Assembly (NCBI GenBank): GCA_963580455.1
Contig: OY756967.1
Span: forward strand, 5,354,501 to 5,418,500
DNA length: 64,000 nt
Origin: Euonymus europaeus
Lineage: Eukaryota; Streptophyta; Magnoliopsida; Celastrales; Celastraceae
Direction of reading: 5' to 3'
Each line of letters opens with the position of its first letter. Position 1 is the stretch's first letter. The translations under genes were made by a program, and so were the position numbers. Below, in pieces: positions 35,516 to 47,198 of the stretch. A model generated the notes under the pieces. That model saw only the letters and a list, made by a program, of their open reading frames with translations, was not told the origin of the DNA and did no database searches.

Positions 35516-36145
35516 TGCTCCGTTTGTTTGGAGGAAAACCAACCTCTTGAAAATATTTTCCTAATTTTGTAATGTTTGGAGAAAAGAAAATAAAATCAGT
35601 CAAATAAAATTTATAATAAGTCAACTCATAATAAGAGTTCTAAAATGGAAAACAACTTCTCTTATACTCCTTGGGAAGTTATTTTCCTCATAGGATTAAA
35701 ATATCATTAAGAATTTTTTTTTTCAATGTATACATGAGAACAACAATGAACTAAATTAAAATTATATCTTTTATACATAATACTACATATATATAAAAGA
35801 TACAATATATATATATATATATTAAAATTGAGGTCCTAAAATGAAGTTAAAATGAGGTTCTAACTTTGGGGTCCAAATTTTTTTATAAAAAAATTATAAT
35901 TATACTTTGATCAGTTTTACAATCCAACGATATTTCTTTTGTTTTCAAAACAAAAATCAATTTCATCATAAATGAAAAATTATTTGTTTTGAGTTTACAT
36001 CTAACGATCTAGAATTTCACCAAACAATGAAAAATATTAGCAATTTTTTTTCCAAACACTAGAAATTAGTTGTTTTTCCATGAATTCTTTTTCTTTAAGA
36101 TATATTTTCCATGAGATGTTGATTTTCCTCCAAACAAACGGAGCA
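35516..36145. mobile_element. MITE with TGCTCCGTTTGTTTGG inverted ends (copy 2)
   Basis: 630 bp. The ends TGCTCCGTTTGTTTGGAGGA are inverted at the right end and near-perfect over about 28 bp. TAA flanks both sides (35513-35515, 36146-36148). In reverse orientation its right 110 bp match copy 1 at 19791. It has itself been interrupted by the TA-flanked element at 35823-36010. Tourist-like (PIF/Harbinger) MITE. Confidence 0.85.
35805..36010. mobile_element. TA-microsatellite-associated small element (copy 2)
   Basis: A TA run at about 35805-35822 is followed by sequence homologous to the reverse complement of 26059-26283. The right boundary is less clear than in copy 1. It lies inside the MITE and so is younger than it. 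Confidence 0.45.
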
Positions 36146-36610
36146 TAAAGTAGAAGGAGAAAAACCCCTTCAATGGATGGATGATCCTTTGACAGCCTCC
36201 TTGAATAATCCAGAATAAGAAGAACCAAAAGCTGCTTGTCTTCTCTTTTTCGTCAAAAGCCCTTTCTCTTGTGTTTTTTCGCCTCTTCCTGGAATGGAGA
36301 GCCTCCCATATAAAAAAATCCCTCTATAATGATTCACTTACTTTCCATTAAATATCTGTAACTTACTATTTTTAGTGAGTTGCGGATATTTAAAGTTACA
36401 GATATTTATCATTTTGGCCCAGTAATGCTCAAGCGATCTTAGGTGCTCGAGTGTGTCATCAATGAAAAATTCCCTGGTTTGTAAGGAGAGTTTTAGCACG
36501 CTAAAGCGTGCCGCAGCGCTAGAGCGCTTCTTCTGCATCAGAAGTTCATTTTCACTTATTTTGTATTACTTGGAGCATATGTCATGAAATTCAAAATACC
36601 AAGGATTCTC

Positions 36611-37888
36611 ATAGAAAAATGTAATCTTTCCATCCATTTATAGATGATATCATATGAAAATTAAAGCATTAAAGTGAGTATAAAATGGATAGATCAAACA
36701 TCGATAATGTTAACATCATACGCGTAAAATGATATTGATCAAGATAAAAGAGAATCTTGAATGGTGGGAAAATAGCACTAACAGTGCAATCTAAGAGTCA
36801 CAAGTTCAAATTACAGATTCTCTAATAGCAATAACAGTACCAGTAACAATTTTTAGCTTGTATGAACTGCAAGTTATTACAGCCAAAGTTGGATTATTAC
36901 ATATTTGAGCATCATTGGACATATAAGATCAAAAGTTATCTTTTTATCTTCTGTTTTTTTTGTCAGGATCAACCAACAACTAGACAACAAATCCTTGATT
37001 TCGTCGCCTGGTTGGTCGAGGTTGTTTTGGTCTTGGATCCGCCCCTTGGATATGTAATATGCTTCCACAAACCTGTATATTCTAATGTTTTGTTACTTTG
37101 TTTTTTTATTAGTACAGCTGCAGCACCTAATTTACCAAACAATATTGGCCTTAATCGTGCTCAACCAAAAAAAAAATCATTTGTAAAGTGAGCTTGATTA
37201 TTGAAGTGGTGTAGTTTTATATTTTCATCAAAAAATGATTTAATTAAAAACGCATGCAAAAAATGTTTGGCCGATTGGAATGTAAAGGGTTAAATATGAC
37301 ATGGTTGGAAGACTGAAATACCAATGCAATAACTTCATTATTATACCAAATTATAGAGGATTTAAAATAATTATTTTATCTCTTAAAATATGAGCATTAA
37401 TTGGTGCCAAGAGTTTTATGATAAAAATTTCTTATCAGTTTTGAATCGATAAAGTGTTATGTTTAGTAGAGTTTATGTTGGAGCTTAGAGGCTAGCAATA
37501 GACACTTTACCAATCACCTCAAAAATTGGGGTATCATTAGAGTATTACAATATCATTATTGCACAATGCTATTATGTGAACCCTTAGTTTTTCACCATCA
37601 TCAATGGTGGTGATCCCTGATAAGTGCCAAAATATACATTTTATTGTTGATAAAATATTGACACTTATGAATAATTAAGATTTTAAGTGATATGTTTACA
37701 CATTAAATTACATATATTATTTTGGATATCACTTCATTGTTTTAAATGCATTTGCAGGCTTAAAATATCATATTATGGTCAGATTCACTGATGTTCAACC
37801 CAAGTCCACAAGTCCAGCCCATCTCCAATTGTAAAGCCCATGGCCCATAATCAAAGGTGATGTCATCGACACCATTTTCATTCAAAGT
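36611..37888. other. Intergenic / unclassified repeat
   Basis: No gene was recognised. An open frame at 36862-37191 (plus) contains a possible exon-like piece after TTTTTTTGTCAG, but I recognise no family. From about 37618 the text (GATAAGTGCCAAAATATACA and following) looks like repetitive non-coding DNA. Confidence 0.4.
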
Positions 37889-38760
37889 TGTAATACCCAA
37901 ATTTTGTCTCGTTAATATTTTTATTTATCTTTGTTAGTTATTATTGTTTTTACTGAATATTTTTTTATACATGTAAATATATATTACATGCCATATTTTG
38001 ATTTTATTTCTCTATTTTATTTTTGTTTGTCAAAACCCAAACATGTTTACAAGCCACTTATATCATATGAAATCAAGGCCCAAAATCACCTCACAATTTG
38101 ACCCCAACATCTACCAAGATTAGCCCAATTACCCACCAAAAATACCAAAGCCCAAACCTTAGAGATTAAGAGAAGAGGGCAAGAAGGTAAAAGCATGATA
38201 GGATAATTTAAAAAATATAAAAGAATAAATAAATGTGTATACATCATATTGTTTGAGACAAGAAAGTATGCGTTGTGTGTACGTCATAAGGGGAAACAAA
38301 AAAATAATGGGTTGTGGTATGGGTGGACATTTGGGGTATAGCTATAAATAGAGGGAGGTGACCAAGAAGAAAAGGAGGAGATGATAGAGAAAAAATGTCA
38401 AGTTGTGAAAAATTGAGAGAGAATCCAAGAGAGAAAAAATAAGGAATTCAAAAGGGAATTTGATTTTTCATTTCTTGAGAGAGAGGGAGAAAAATTGAGG
38501 TTTGGGTTTCATATTTTCAGATTTTTGTTTAAGAGGTAATCTTTGTTCTTCTCTATCATTACTGACTTTCTATCTTGTCATTTCATCACAACAAAAACCC
38601 ATCTCCTTTCTTTGCTTATCTAAATAGTTGTTTATATATACATAGTACATATAATGCTTATATATAATATTGTTTATAGATATATATATTTATGTTACTA
38701 TTCATATGTTTATAAATATATATTGCTTATATATAATATTGTTTATGCATATATATTTAT
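37889..38760 (+). repeat. Gypsy-like LTR fragment (host of the MULE)
   Basis: Starts TGTAATACCCAAATTTTG, a typical Ty3-gypsy LTR start. It contains a promoter-like TATAAATAGAGGG at 38343-38355 and a purine-rich, UTR-like stretch. Its AT-rich end is cut by the MULE insertion at 38761 and appears to resume at 47552, where similar TA-rich text including ATTACTGTTCATATG mirrors GTTACTATTCATATG on the left. No internal region was identified, so it may be a solo LTR. Confidence 0.5.
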
Positions 38761-39030
38761 ACAGGGCTTCTCAAGTGTGCAGACCCTTACTTTCTCAAAC
38801 TTATGGGCTTCTATCCTCGTTCTTCGGATCTTGTGAATGGCTGAGGTGAAAAATAATTTCTTAAAATTAAAGGCAAAAATGTTGGGCTAGCTAATATTAG
38901 ACGGAGAATCTCGTAGCTTCTGTCAATTGTGTCGCTGTTGGGTCCTTGTTTCGCTTCATCTCCCTTGCGAATTTCTCTTCTCAAAGCTTTTCTCTGTCAA
39001 TCGCCTCTCTGAGCTACAATATTCTTAGAT
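38761..39030 (+). repeat. Left terminal inverted repeat of the MULE
   Basis: Pairs with the right end. Conserved blocks include CAGACCCTTACTTTCTCAAA, TGAATGGCTGAG, AAAAATAATTTCTTAAAATT and AGAATCTCGTAGCTTC. The last block, CTTTTCTCTGTCAATCGCCT, matches the duplicated unit at the right end. Confidence 0.85.
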
Positions 39031-39167
39031 TCTTAATCATTCTGAAAATGGAAGCTTCAATTATTGTTAAGATTCTTTTCAACTTTGCCTACATGTATAT
39101 GCTAAACTGATTAGATGTCATTTTAATTTTCAGCTTCAAAGTGTTAGGAAGTAATTGTGTACCAAAA

Positions 39168-39682
39168 ATGGATGTTGGTTCATCTTTGTCAAATGATGTA
39201 ACTTATGTTCCACAAGTAAAGCTTGAAAAAATTCCAAAAATTGGGCAAGAATTTGAATCATTAGTCAAAGCCCAAAGTTTTACAACAACTATGCTAGGGA
39301 GGCTGGATTTAGTGTTCGAAGTTGGACTACTAATAAAAATAGAAGTAATGAAATTATTAGGAAGGAATACGTTTGCTATAAAGAAGGAACTCAAGAAAAG
39401 GGGAAAACAAATTCTGATGGTAGTAGGAAACGTGGGATTACTATAGAAGGGTGTAAGGCTAAGGTGGCTCTTCTGAAGTCTGCTACTAAACAAAGTTTTA
39501 TTGTTTCAACATTTTGTGAGTTGCACAATCACGTGCTCACAACACCAAGAAAAGTGCATCTACTAAGGTCTAAGAATTCCTTGACACAACAACTCTCTGC
39601 AAAAAAATGTATCAATTCATCAACAAATTAGCATTTTGGAGTTAGAAGCTGGGAGTATAGCAAATATGAGATGTATTGAGAA
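39168..39682 (+). pseudogene. MULE transposase, N-terminal FAR1 DNA-binding part
   Basis: Follows an acceptor-like TTTTCAG at 39133. From the ATG at 39168 the frame reads MDVGSSLSNDVTYVPQ to KIGQEFESLVKAQSF. It then needs a one-base shift near 39280 to continue FYNNYAREAGFSVRSW. Further on come EYVCYKEG, GITIEGCKAKVALL and STFCELHNHVLTTP, the cysteine and histidine pattern of a FAR1 (WRKY-GCM1-type) zinc finger. A second frame change near 39620 precedes ELEAGSIANMRCIE. The copia insertion interrupts the gene at 39683. Confidence 0.8.
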
Positions 39683-40012
39683 TGTAAAAATAGATTCGAA
39701 CCAAAGAACAACAATAAAGAAATAAGAACACAATGATTTACGTGGAAAACTCTTAAAGGGAAAAACTACAGGTAGAGAGAGAATTTCACTATGTGGAGAA
39801 AATAGGTATAAGAAATTTTGATTGACAGCTTTACAATCAATAAATACTAGCCGAAACCCTAATAATCATACGGTCCCGGGCCTATTGGCCTGGTCCCTCC
39901 GCTCCCATCACAGAACCCCAAAAAAAATCTTAAAAAAATTCTTCATCCAAATTTGTCGCACCGGGAACTTTTCGAATAAGACCAAACTGAATTTGGGTCA
40001 CAAACTCTAACA
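39683..40012 (-). repeat. 3' LTR of the nested copia element
   Basis: 330-bp LTR. It shares long blocks with 44003-44325, such as CGAAACCCTAATAATCATAC and CATCCAAATTTGTCGCACCG, with scattered substitutions and short indels. Confidence 0.9.
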
Positions 40013-40105
40013 ATCTCCACCTGGACTCGAATTCCATAAAGAATGAAAACATCAATCATCATCAACAAACTCTCTACTCTTCCATAACCCCAAGAAGGGT
40101 AAGTA

Positions 40106-42520
40106 TCAAACTAAAACACCAACCAAGTCTAAGCAATGCTCAAACTTGGCTTTAGGAACTGGTTTAGTCATCATATCAACAGGATTATCATGAGTGCTAA
40201 CTTTTCTCACAACAGTGTCACCACTAGCAACAACAGTACGTGCATAATGATAGCGAATCTGAATGTGCTTTGTCCTTTCGTGATACATATTAGCTTGAGT
40301 AAGATAAATAGCACTCTGACTATCATTGAAAAGTGTGGAAACTTCCAAGTCTTCACTAATTTCGTTGAATAACCCCTTTAACCACATAGCTTCTTTACAA
40401 GCTGCTGTAATTGTCATGTATTCAGCCTCGATGGTAAACAAAACAACTGTAGTATGTAAAACAACCTTCCAACTAATAACACACCCTCAAAGAGTAAAGA
40501 CATAACTAGTGAACGATCTTCTTCTATCTAAATCTCCAGCTTTATCAGAATCAACAGAGCCAATAACTCCATCTCTAGTCCTCCCGACTGCAAACAAACA
40601 TCAAAAGTGTCACACAAATATCTAAGAATCCACTGAACTGCTTTCTAATGTCCTTTTCCCTGAATTTTCGATGTATCTACTAACCATGCTAACTGCATAT
40701 GACAAATCTGGATGTGTGCAAATCATTGCATACATAAGAGAGCTTACTGCACTAGTGTATGGAACTTGAGACATATACTCAATATCACCATCTGATTGTG
40801 GAGATAGATAAGATGAAAGCTTAAAATGAGCTGCTAATGGAGTATTAATCGATTTGGCATTCTGCATATTGAACCTTTGTAGTACCTTCTGAATGTATCC
40901 TTTCTGACTAAGATACAATTTCTTCACCTTTCTATCTCTCTAAATCTCCATGCCAATAATCTTCTTTGCAGCTCCTAAATCTTTCATCTCAAATTCCTGA
41001 CTAAGCTCAGCTTTCACTTTTCTTACTTCTTCTTTATCCTTGGCTGCTATCAACATATCATCAACGTATAACAGAAGATACACAAATGACCCATCATCAC
41101 TCTTCTTAAAATAGACACAATTGTCATGGTCACTTCTCATAAAATCATGGGTAGTCATGAAAGAGTCAAATCTCTTATACCACTATCTTGGAGACTATTT
41201 CAAACCATAAAAAGACTTTTTTAGCAAACACACATAGTCTTCTTTACTTGAAACTTCAAAGCCCTCTGGCTGCTGCATATAAATTTCCTCCTCAAGTTCT
41301 CCATGCAAGAATGTTGTTTTCACATCTAGCTGCTCAAGTTCAAGATCATGTAGAGCAACAATACCAAGCCAAGCTTGAATAGAACTATGCTTTACAACTA
41401 GTGAAAACACATCTGTAAAATCAATACCTGGAATCTGGTTGTAGCCTTTTGCTACTAACCTCGCTTTGTATCTAGGTTCTTCAACTCCTGGTATTCATTC
41501 TTTTCATTTGAACACCCATATGCAACGAACAGCCTTCTTCCCCTTAGAAAGCTTCTCCAATTGCCACGTACCATTCTTATATATTGATTCCATCTCCTCC
41601 TGCATGGAAAGTATCCAATTTCTAGAATCTCTACAACTAACAACCTTAGAATATGTAGAAGGTTCTTCACAAGTGTCAATGTCTTCTGCTACGTTTAGAG
41701 CATAAGCAACTAAATCAGCCTCAGCATACCTCTGTGGGAGTCTAATCTCCCTTCTAGGCCTATCTTTAGCAATTGAATATTGTGGTGGTACTTGAACATC
41801 ACTCTGAGGCTCTGAACTGCACTGTGATGTAGTCTGAGGTGAAAAATTAGACTCAATAGGAATCTCCACCTGCGTAGCTGATTTATGCTATTCTTTATCA
41901 CAAGAATCTGTAAAAATCTGATCATGAAGTATAGCAGACTCATCAAAAATAGCGTTTCTACTAATGATAATTTTCCCAATTTTTGGACACCATAATTTAT
42001 ACCCTTTTACTCCAGACTTGTAGCCAAGAAACACACACTTTAAAGATCTTGATTCCAACTTTTCATTATCTACATGAGCATGGGCAGAACATCCAAATAT
42101 TTTTAAATCAAAATAGTTCGCAAGAGTACCAGACCATACCTCTTGCGGGGTTTTCTTGTCAATAGTAGTTGATGGAGAGCGATTTACAAGATAACAAGCT
42201 ATAGAAACAGCTTTTGGCAGGTAATTTAGCATTGGACAACATACAACTTACTTTTTCCATTAAAGTTCTATTTATACGCTCTACTACGCCGTTTTGTTGT
42301 GGAGTACCCGAAACTGTCAAGTGCCTCACAATGCCTTATGTCTTACAAAAGACATTAAATTCATCTAAACAAAACTCCAAACCGTTATCTGTGCGGAGAC
42401 GCTTCCCCTGCTTCCTTATTTGCTTTTCAATCATGGTCTTCCAATCCCTAAAAGTGTGAAACACATCACTCTTTTGTTTCAAAAAGAATACTCACACTTT
42501 CTTGGAAAAATCAGCAATAA
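40106..42520 (-). pseudogene. Nested copia: integrase core, reverse transcriptase, RNase H
   Basis: Minus-strand pieces: late integrase (VSIACYLVNRSPSTTIDKKT, FGCSAHAHVDNEKLESRSL; 42232-41888), linker and early reverse transcriptase (WILSMQEEMESIYKNGTW, 41869-41504), central reverse transcriptase (LEQLDVKTTFLHGELEEEIY, 41410-41195), the catalytic box LLLYVDDMLIAAKDKEE (about 41080), connection region (MQNAKSINTPLAAHFKLS, 40927-40622) and RNase H ([20 protein letters not shown], 40441-40106). These are in several frames, so the protein is not produced intact. The pattern is that of the TNT1 lineage. Confidence 0.88.
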
Positions 42521-42621
42521 TAATCAACAGTGCCCTTCACATTATGTGTGTCTTTACTAAATCTGACTCTTTTCTGCTTCCCAAACACACAATGCTCACA
42601 AAATTGTAACTTGCTAATATT

Positions 42622-44051
42622 CTACCAATTAAGAAGTCCTCTTTTGCTCAATTCGGCCATCCCATTTACACTCATATGCCCCAGACGCATATGCCAAAGT
42701 CTAGTAACTTCACCATCGGTCAAAGAAGGAGTAGATACTGCTGCATCGCCAACAACTGTAGAGCCTTGCAAAACATATAAGTTGGCAGCTTTTCTTTGCC
42801 CTTTCATCACAACTAAAGCACATTTGCTAATCTTCAAAACTCCACCTTCACCCATGTACTTGTACCCTTTTAAATCAAGAGTACTCAAAGAAATCAGATT
42901 TCTCTTCAAATCTGGAACATGTCGAACTTCACTAAGCATTCTAACCATGCCATCAAACATTTTGATTCTGACAGATCTAATTCCAGCAATTTTGCGAGAT
43001 GCATTATTTCCCATCAAAACAACACCCTTTGTCACCTTTTCATATGTTGAAAAACAGTCCTGATTAGGACACATATGAAACGTGCAACCAAAATCAAGAA
43101 TCCAATCCTCATCAGGTTTTAGGTAAACATCAGAGGCAACCAAGAGATCACCATCACTATATTCAGTCTCTGCAACATCTGTTTCACCAAAATTTTCGAG
43201 TTGTTTACCCTTTGAATTTGCACCGCCCTTCTTCTTGTTCTTATTTTGCAACTTATAGCAATCAACTTTGATGTGCCCTTTTTTCTTACAATAGTTACAG
43301 ATTTTGTCCTTATTTCTTGACTTTGATCTTCCTCTGCCTTCAAAACTAGAATTTCCTTCCAGATTTCTGCCTCGAATAACAAGACCATTTGACAGAGTCT
43401 TAAAACCACCAACCAGCTGTTTCATCCTTTCATTAGAAGATAAAGCATCATAAACAACCTTAAGATTAAGTGATTCACGACTATACGAAATAGTATCCCG
43501 AAAAGTTACGAAGAAGGTAGGGAACATAATAGGATTAACCCTAAATCTTCTTCTTCTTACTTAACCTCCATAGCCTCTAAGTCAACAATAATCTCCTTAA
43601 AGATCGTTAGATGATCTTTTACAGATCGACCTTCTGAAAGCTTATGAGAATATAAACGTTGTTTCAAATGTAACTTATTGGTCAAGGTTTTTGTCATATA
43701 CAATTGTTCCAACTTATTCCATAAATCAGCAGTCGTCTTCTCCTTCAGAACATCCTGTAATATCTGGTTCGACAGATGAAGTTGAATATGGGTTAGAGTC
43801 TTCTTGTCCTTCAATAATTTTTCTTCTGGTGTCCAAGATTTTGGCATCTTATCAGATCCTAACAATGTATCATCAAGATCCATCTGTGCAAAGACAGCTT
43901 GCATCTTCACCTGCCATAGCAAAAATCTTGTGTCACAATCAAGCAGCGGAAAATCGTACTTCATTATTATCATTCCAAATCGAACTTGCTCTAATACCAA
44001 TTTGCGACAATAGATTCGAACCAAAGAATAACAATAAAGAAATAAGAACAC
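42622..44051 (-). pseudogene. Nested copia: gag, protease, start of integrase
   Basis: Gag is at 44051-43557 (start of recognisable text KYDFPLLDCDTRFLLWQVKM, TADLWNKLEQLYMTKTLTNK). The zinc knuckle CNYCKKKGHIKVDCYK follows near 43290-43240. The protease box reads WILDFGCTFHMCP at about 43075-43110. The usual serine or threonine after the catalytic aspartate is replaced by phenylalanine. The integrase zinc-binding start LWHMRLGHMSVNGM is at about 42700-42660. A stop at 43557 separates gag from the rest. Confidence 0.88.
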
Positions 44052-44325
44052 AATGATTTACGTGGAAAACCCTTAAAGGAAAAAAAAAACTACGAGCAGA
44101 GAGAGAGAATTTCACTATGTGAAGAAACAGGTACAAGAGATTTTGAGTGATGGATTTACAACCAATAAATACTAGCCGAAACCCTAATAATCATACGGTC
44201 CCGGGCCTATCATCTCGATCCCTCCGCTCCAATCACAAACTCCCAAAAAAATTCTTCATCCAAATTTGTCGCACCGCGAACTTTTCGAATAAGACCAAAC
44301 TGAATTCGGGTCACAAACTCTAACA
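44003..44325 (-). repeat. 5' LTR of the nested copia element
   Basis: 323-bp LTR. It begins TGCGACAATAGATTCG, where the partner has TGTAAAAATAGATTCG. Confidence 0.9.
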
Positions 44326-45932
44326 GAGAAATATTTTTATAATGCTCATCGGGATTAGATGAAATTGTATGCCAAAAATGATGCTCAAATGTTATATGAA
44401 TACTTTGAAGCTGAAAAGGAAAAAAAAATCCAAAATTCTTCTTTTCAATAAAAATGGGCGAAGAAAACAGGATCACTCATTATTTTTGGGCTGATGTGGA
44501 ATGTAGAAATGCATACCAGTCTTTTGGAGACGCAGTGGTGTTTGATACAACTTATAATACAAATCAGTATGGTATGATTTTTGCACCATTTGTTGGAGTT
44601 AATCATCATGGCCAAACTATCATATTGGCATGTGCATTTTTAAGTGATGAAACAACAAAATCCTTTCTATGGATCTTGCATCAGTTATTGATAGCTATGC
44701 CATTAGGTCTATCCAAAATGATTGTCACTGATCAAGATCCTACTATGGGAAAAGCTATAGCTCAATTGATGCCAAATACAATGCACAGATTTTGTATGTG
44801 GCACATTTTGAATAAATTTTCAGAAAATTTTGATGCAATTAAGTGGAAATATCATTATCACCAGTTTCATAATTGTATATGGAATTTGGATAGTGGAGAA
44901 GATTTTGATGCTCAATGGTTAGAGGTCATCGAGCAAAGTGGTTTGTCTACGAATAAGTGGCTACAATCAATATACGACATTTGCTCCAAGTAGATTCCTG
45001 CATTTGTTAATGATACATTATCTGCAGGTATTCCTTTGTTTCCATCTTAAACACATTTGAACTAGTGTTGTGTTTTTCTTTGCTTTTTATCGATTTTGTT
45101 TGTTCTTTACAGTTAATTGTTGTTTATTTTAGGTATGACAACCAGCCAAAAAGCATAAAGTTGTCATTCTTTTTTCAAGTCATATGTCTCAAAGAAAAAT
45201 ACGTTGATGGATTTTGTGGTGAGATTTAATAGAGCTTTAAAACGTCAAAGACAGCAAGAGTTATATCTTGACCACAAAGACATTCATGAACAACCAGTCA
45301 CTAAAACCATGTGGCCTATAGAGAAGTCGATGGGTGAATTGTACACCCATACCATGTTTTACAAAGTTCAGGATGAGTTGTACCAAATCATAGCGTATAT
45401 GGAGACAGTTGGCCATGAGATGGGAAACATGTGCTTTTACAATGTTCAACGTCTTGATATGAGTCACAAAAGTGCTAAGAAAGTTACTGAAGACAAATGA
45501 ATGAATCATATGACTTGCAGTTGTAGGACGTTTGAGTCATATGGAATTTTGTGTCGAGACATATTTGCAGCGTTCAACAAGATACAATTACATAAACTAC
45601 TGTCGGATATATACGTACTGTGTAGATGGACCAAATCAGCAAAAAATTTCAATACATTTTCTTTTGAATGCATGGATGGGGTATGTAATTCTGATGGCAA
45701 TTTAGTTTTGAAGCACAATACATTGTGTAAACTAGCATCAGATATTATTGAGACAACAATGCTTAAGGAAGAAACATATAAGGTCACATTTGAAATGTTT
45801 GAGTGCTTTCAAAGCAAGATTAGCTCAATAACACTAATCGATGGTGGGCAATCTTCTACGCCTACTGTCGATTTATCAAGCGGGTTTACAATGACCCTGA
45901 ACAAGTTCGTGCAAAAGGTTGAATATGAGTGA
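44326..45932 (+). pseudogene. MULE transposase, catalytic and SWIM parts
   Basis: Continues the gene interrupted at 39683. A first piece (AKNDAQMLYEYFEAEKEKK) ends in a stop, then the open frame 44454-44993 holds the MULE transposase core: ITHYFWADVECRNAYQSFGD, VVFDTTYNTNQYGMIFAPF and MIVTDQDPTMGKAI, which carry the expected catalytic aspartates, and HRFCMWHILNKF. A probable intron (GT near 45028, AG near 45133) is followed by 45204-45500, with FAR1-family text such as KTMWPIEKSMGELYTHTMF. The SWIM-like zinc finger is at 45501-45560, MTCSCRTFESYGILCRDIF, in which the usual final histidine is aspartate. A stop at about 45498 splits the C-terminal part. Confidence 0.88.
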
Positions 45933-46334
45933 AGATGGATGTGTATTATTACTTATTTGAACATTGTAGTTTGTTTGTGATGGAAAATAAGGAGTAAATT
46001 GTTATCTTGATGTGGAGCTTCATGGCAATATCATTTTAATTTTTTTATGTTATGACTGGTTGTGAATTCCTGACTTGTATGTAAGTCTAGGATTGAACAT
46101 GAGTGAAGATGGACGTGCATTATTGCTTCTTTGAACATTGTAGTTTGTTTGTGATGGAAAATAAGGAGTAAATTGTTATCTTGATGTGGAGCTTCATGGC
46201 AATATCATTTTAATTTTTTTATGTTATGACTGGTTGTGAATTCCTGACTTGTATGTAAGTCTAGGATTGAACATGAGTGAAGATGGACGTGCATTATTGC
46301 TTCTTTGAACATTGTAGTTTGTTTGTGATGGAAA
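45925..46334. repeat. 174-bp tandem repeat, 2.4 copies
   Basis: Units start at 45925, 46099 and 46273, each beginning ATGAGTGAAGATGGA. Copies 2 and 3 are nearly identical to each other and differ by a few bases from copy 1. The first unit overlaps the last codons of the transposase, so the repeat was made by duplicating its 3' UTR. Confidence 0.9.
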
Positions 46335-46345
46335 AATGTCTCCCT

Positions 46346-46612
46346 CTAGTGCACAAAATGACCCACACAGAACCATAATAAGAATATGTCAGTTTCAACA
46401 AAGTAAATTTCAAGTGGATTTGCAACTCCACGAAGAAACTCAATATGTGCATCATCAATTTGTCTGGTTCGTTCTGATAAAGAAATTACTCGTTGATTAA
46501 AATCAAATAGCAGGTACCAATAAGGGCTTTCTCTAATGGAACCAGTTATGTGTTTCTTAATAAAATCATAATACAACCCCAAATTCTGAGCTTTAACATA
46601 CGTCCTTATCAA
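46346..46612 (-). other. Unidentified open stretch inside the MULE
   Basis: An open frame of 88 codons without a clear ATG. It encodes text such as [20 protein letters not shown] and [17 protein letters not shown] do not recognise the family. Its protein-like composition and its position between transposase and terminal repeat fit a second MULE gene or a captured host-gene fragment, but chance cannot be excluded. Confidence 0.3.
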
Positions 46613-47198
46613 TAAGCAGGGCTTCTCAACAATAAGCAGTCTTTAGACTACTACTATGATTGCATCATCAAATCCCACCACTATTTTGACTCACTTTATG
46701 CTTCTACCTTGGCTGCATCTTCAGATCCCATCAGTGCCCTAAATTGTTTAGACACAAGTCTACAACAATAGGCACTTTCTAGGTGAATGCCTTCTGCATC
46801 TTCAAATTTTACCTTTACCAAATTTATTTCAGCAAAGCTCTTCAACAATAACTTTTGTCATCCATAAAATTGATACAACAACTGGAAAACATTCAATAAG
46901 TAGAAGGGAATCCCATTCAAAATCCAACAATTAAATCTAAGTGTTTAATGCATTGAAGAATAAAAAGTGTAGCATCAAAACCCATTCAAATTTCAAATAG
47001 ATGAAAATGTACCCTATAAATAATTTTGTCTAGATCTGACGAATGGGAGGAAAAAATCGCAAGGAAGACGTACGTAAAAATGACGAACCCTAAAAATCAT
47101 TTTGTCCTTTGTCTGACAAAGGGGAAGCCAAAATCGATAAGGAGACGAACACAATTCTTCTTTGAAAAAGGCGCAGAGAAGACAATGGCGAGGAGAAG

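Larger units (their letters stand above)
34820..36610. repeat. Long non-coding repeat (LARD/LTR-like), interrupted by a MITE
   Basis: Starts near TGTTAAATCTCGCAAGTGTA and continues GTACGAGGTCGAATCCCACG, a phrase I recognise as recurrent in plant repeat-rich DNA. It resumes after the MITE at 36146 with text including CACGCTAAAGCGTG and GCGCTAGAGCGC. No coding capacity was seen. Probably an LTR or large non-autonomous retroelement fragment; ends are approximate. Confidence 0.4.
39683..44325 (-). mobile_element. TNT1-like copia retrotransposon nested in the MULE
   Basis: LTRs are 39683-40012 (330 bp) and 44003-44325 (323 bp), beginning TG and ending CA. GAGAA flanks both sides (39678-39682, 44326-44330) as the target duplication. 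A primer-site-like TGGTATTAGAGC (minus strand) lies at 43989-44000, just inside the 5' LTR. A purine tract (minus strand) abuts the other LTR at about 40013-40022. Gag, protease, integrase, reverse transcriptase and RNase H occur in copia order on the minus strand, broken by several stops and frame changes. It lies antisense to the MULE transposase it interrupts. Confidence 0.93.

Noticed and set aside
36862..37191. 109-codon frame with an exon-like piece (DQPTTRQQILDFVAWLVEVV)
   Set aside because: No recognisable family, no convincing partner exon, and it lies in repeat-like DNA.
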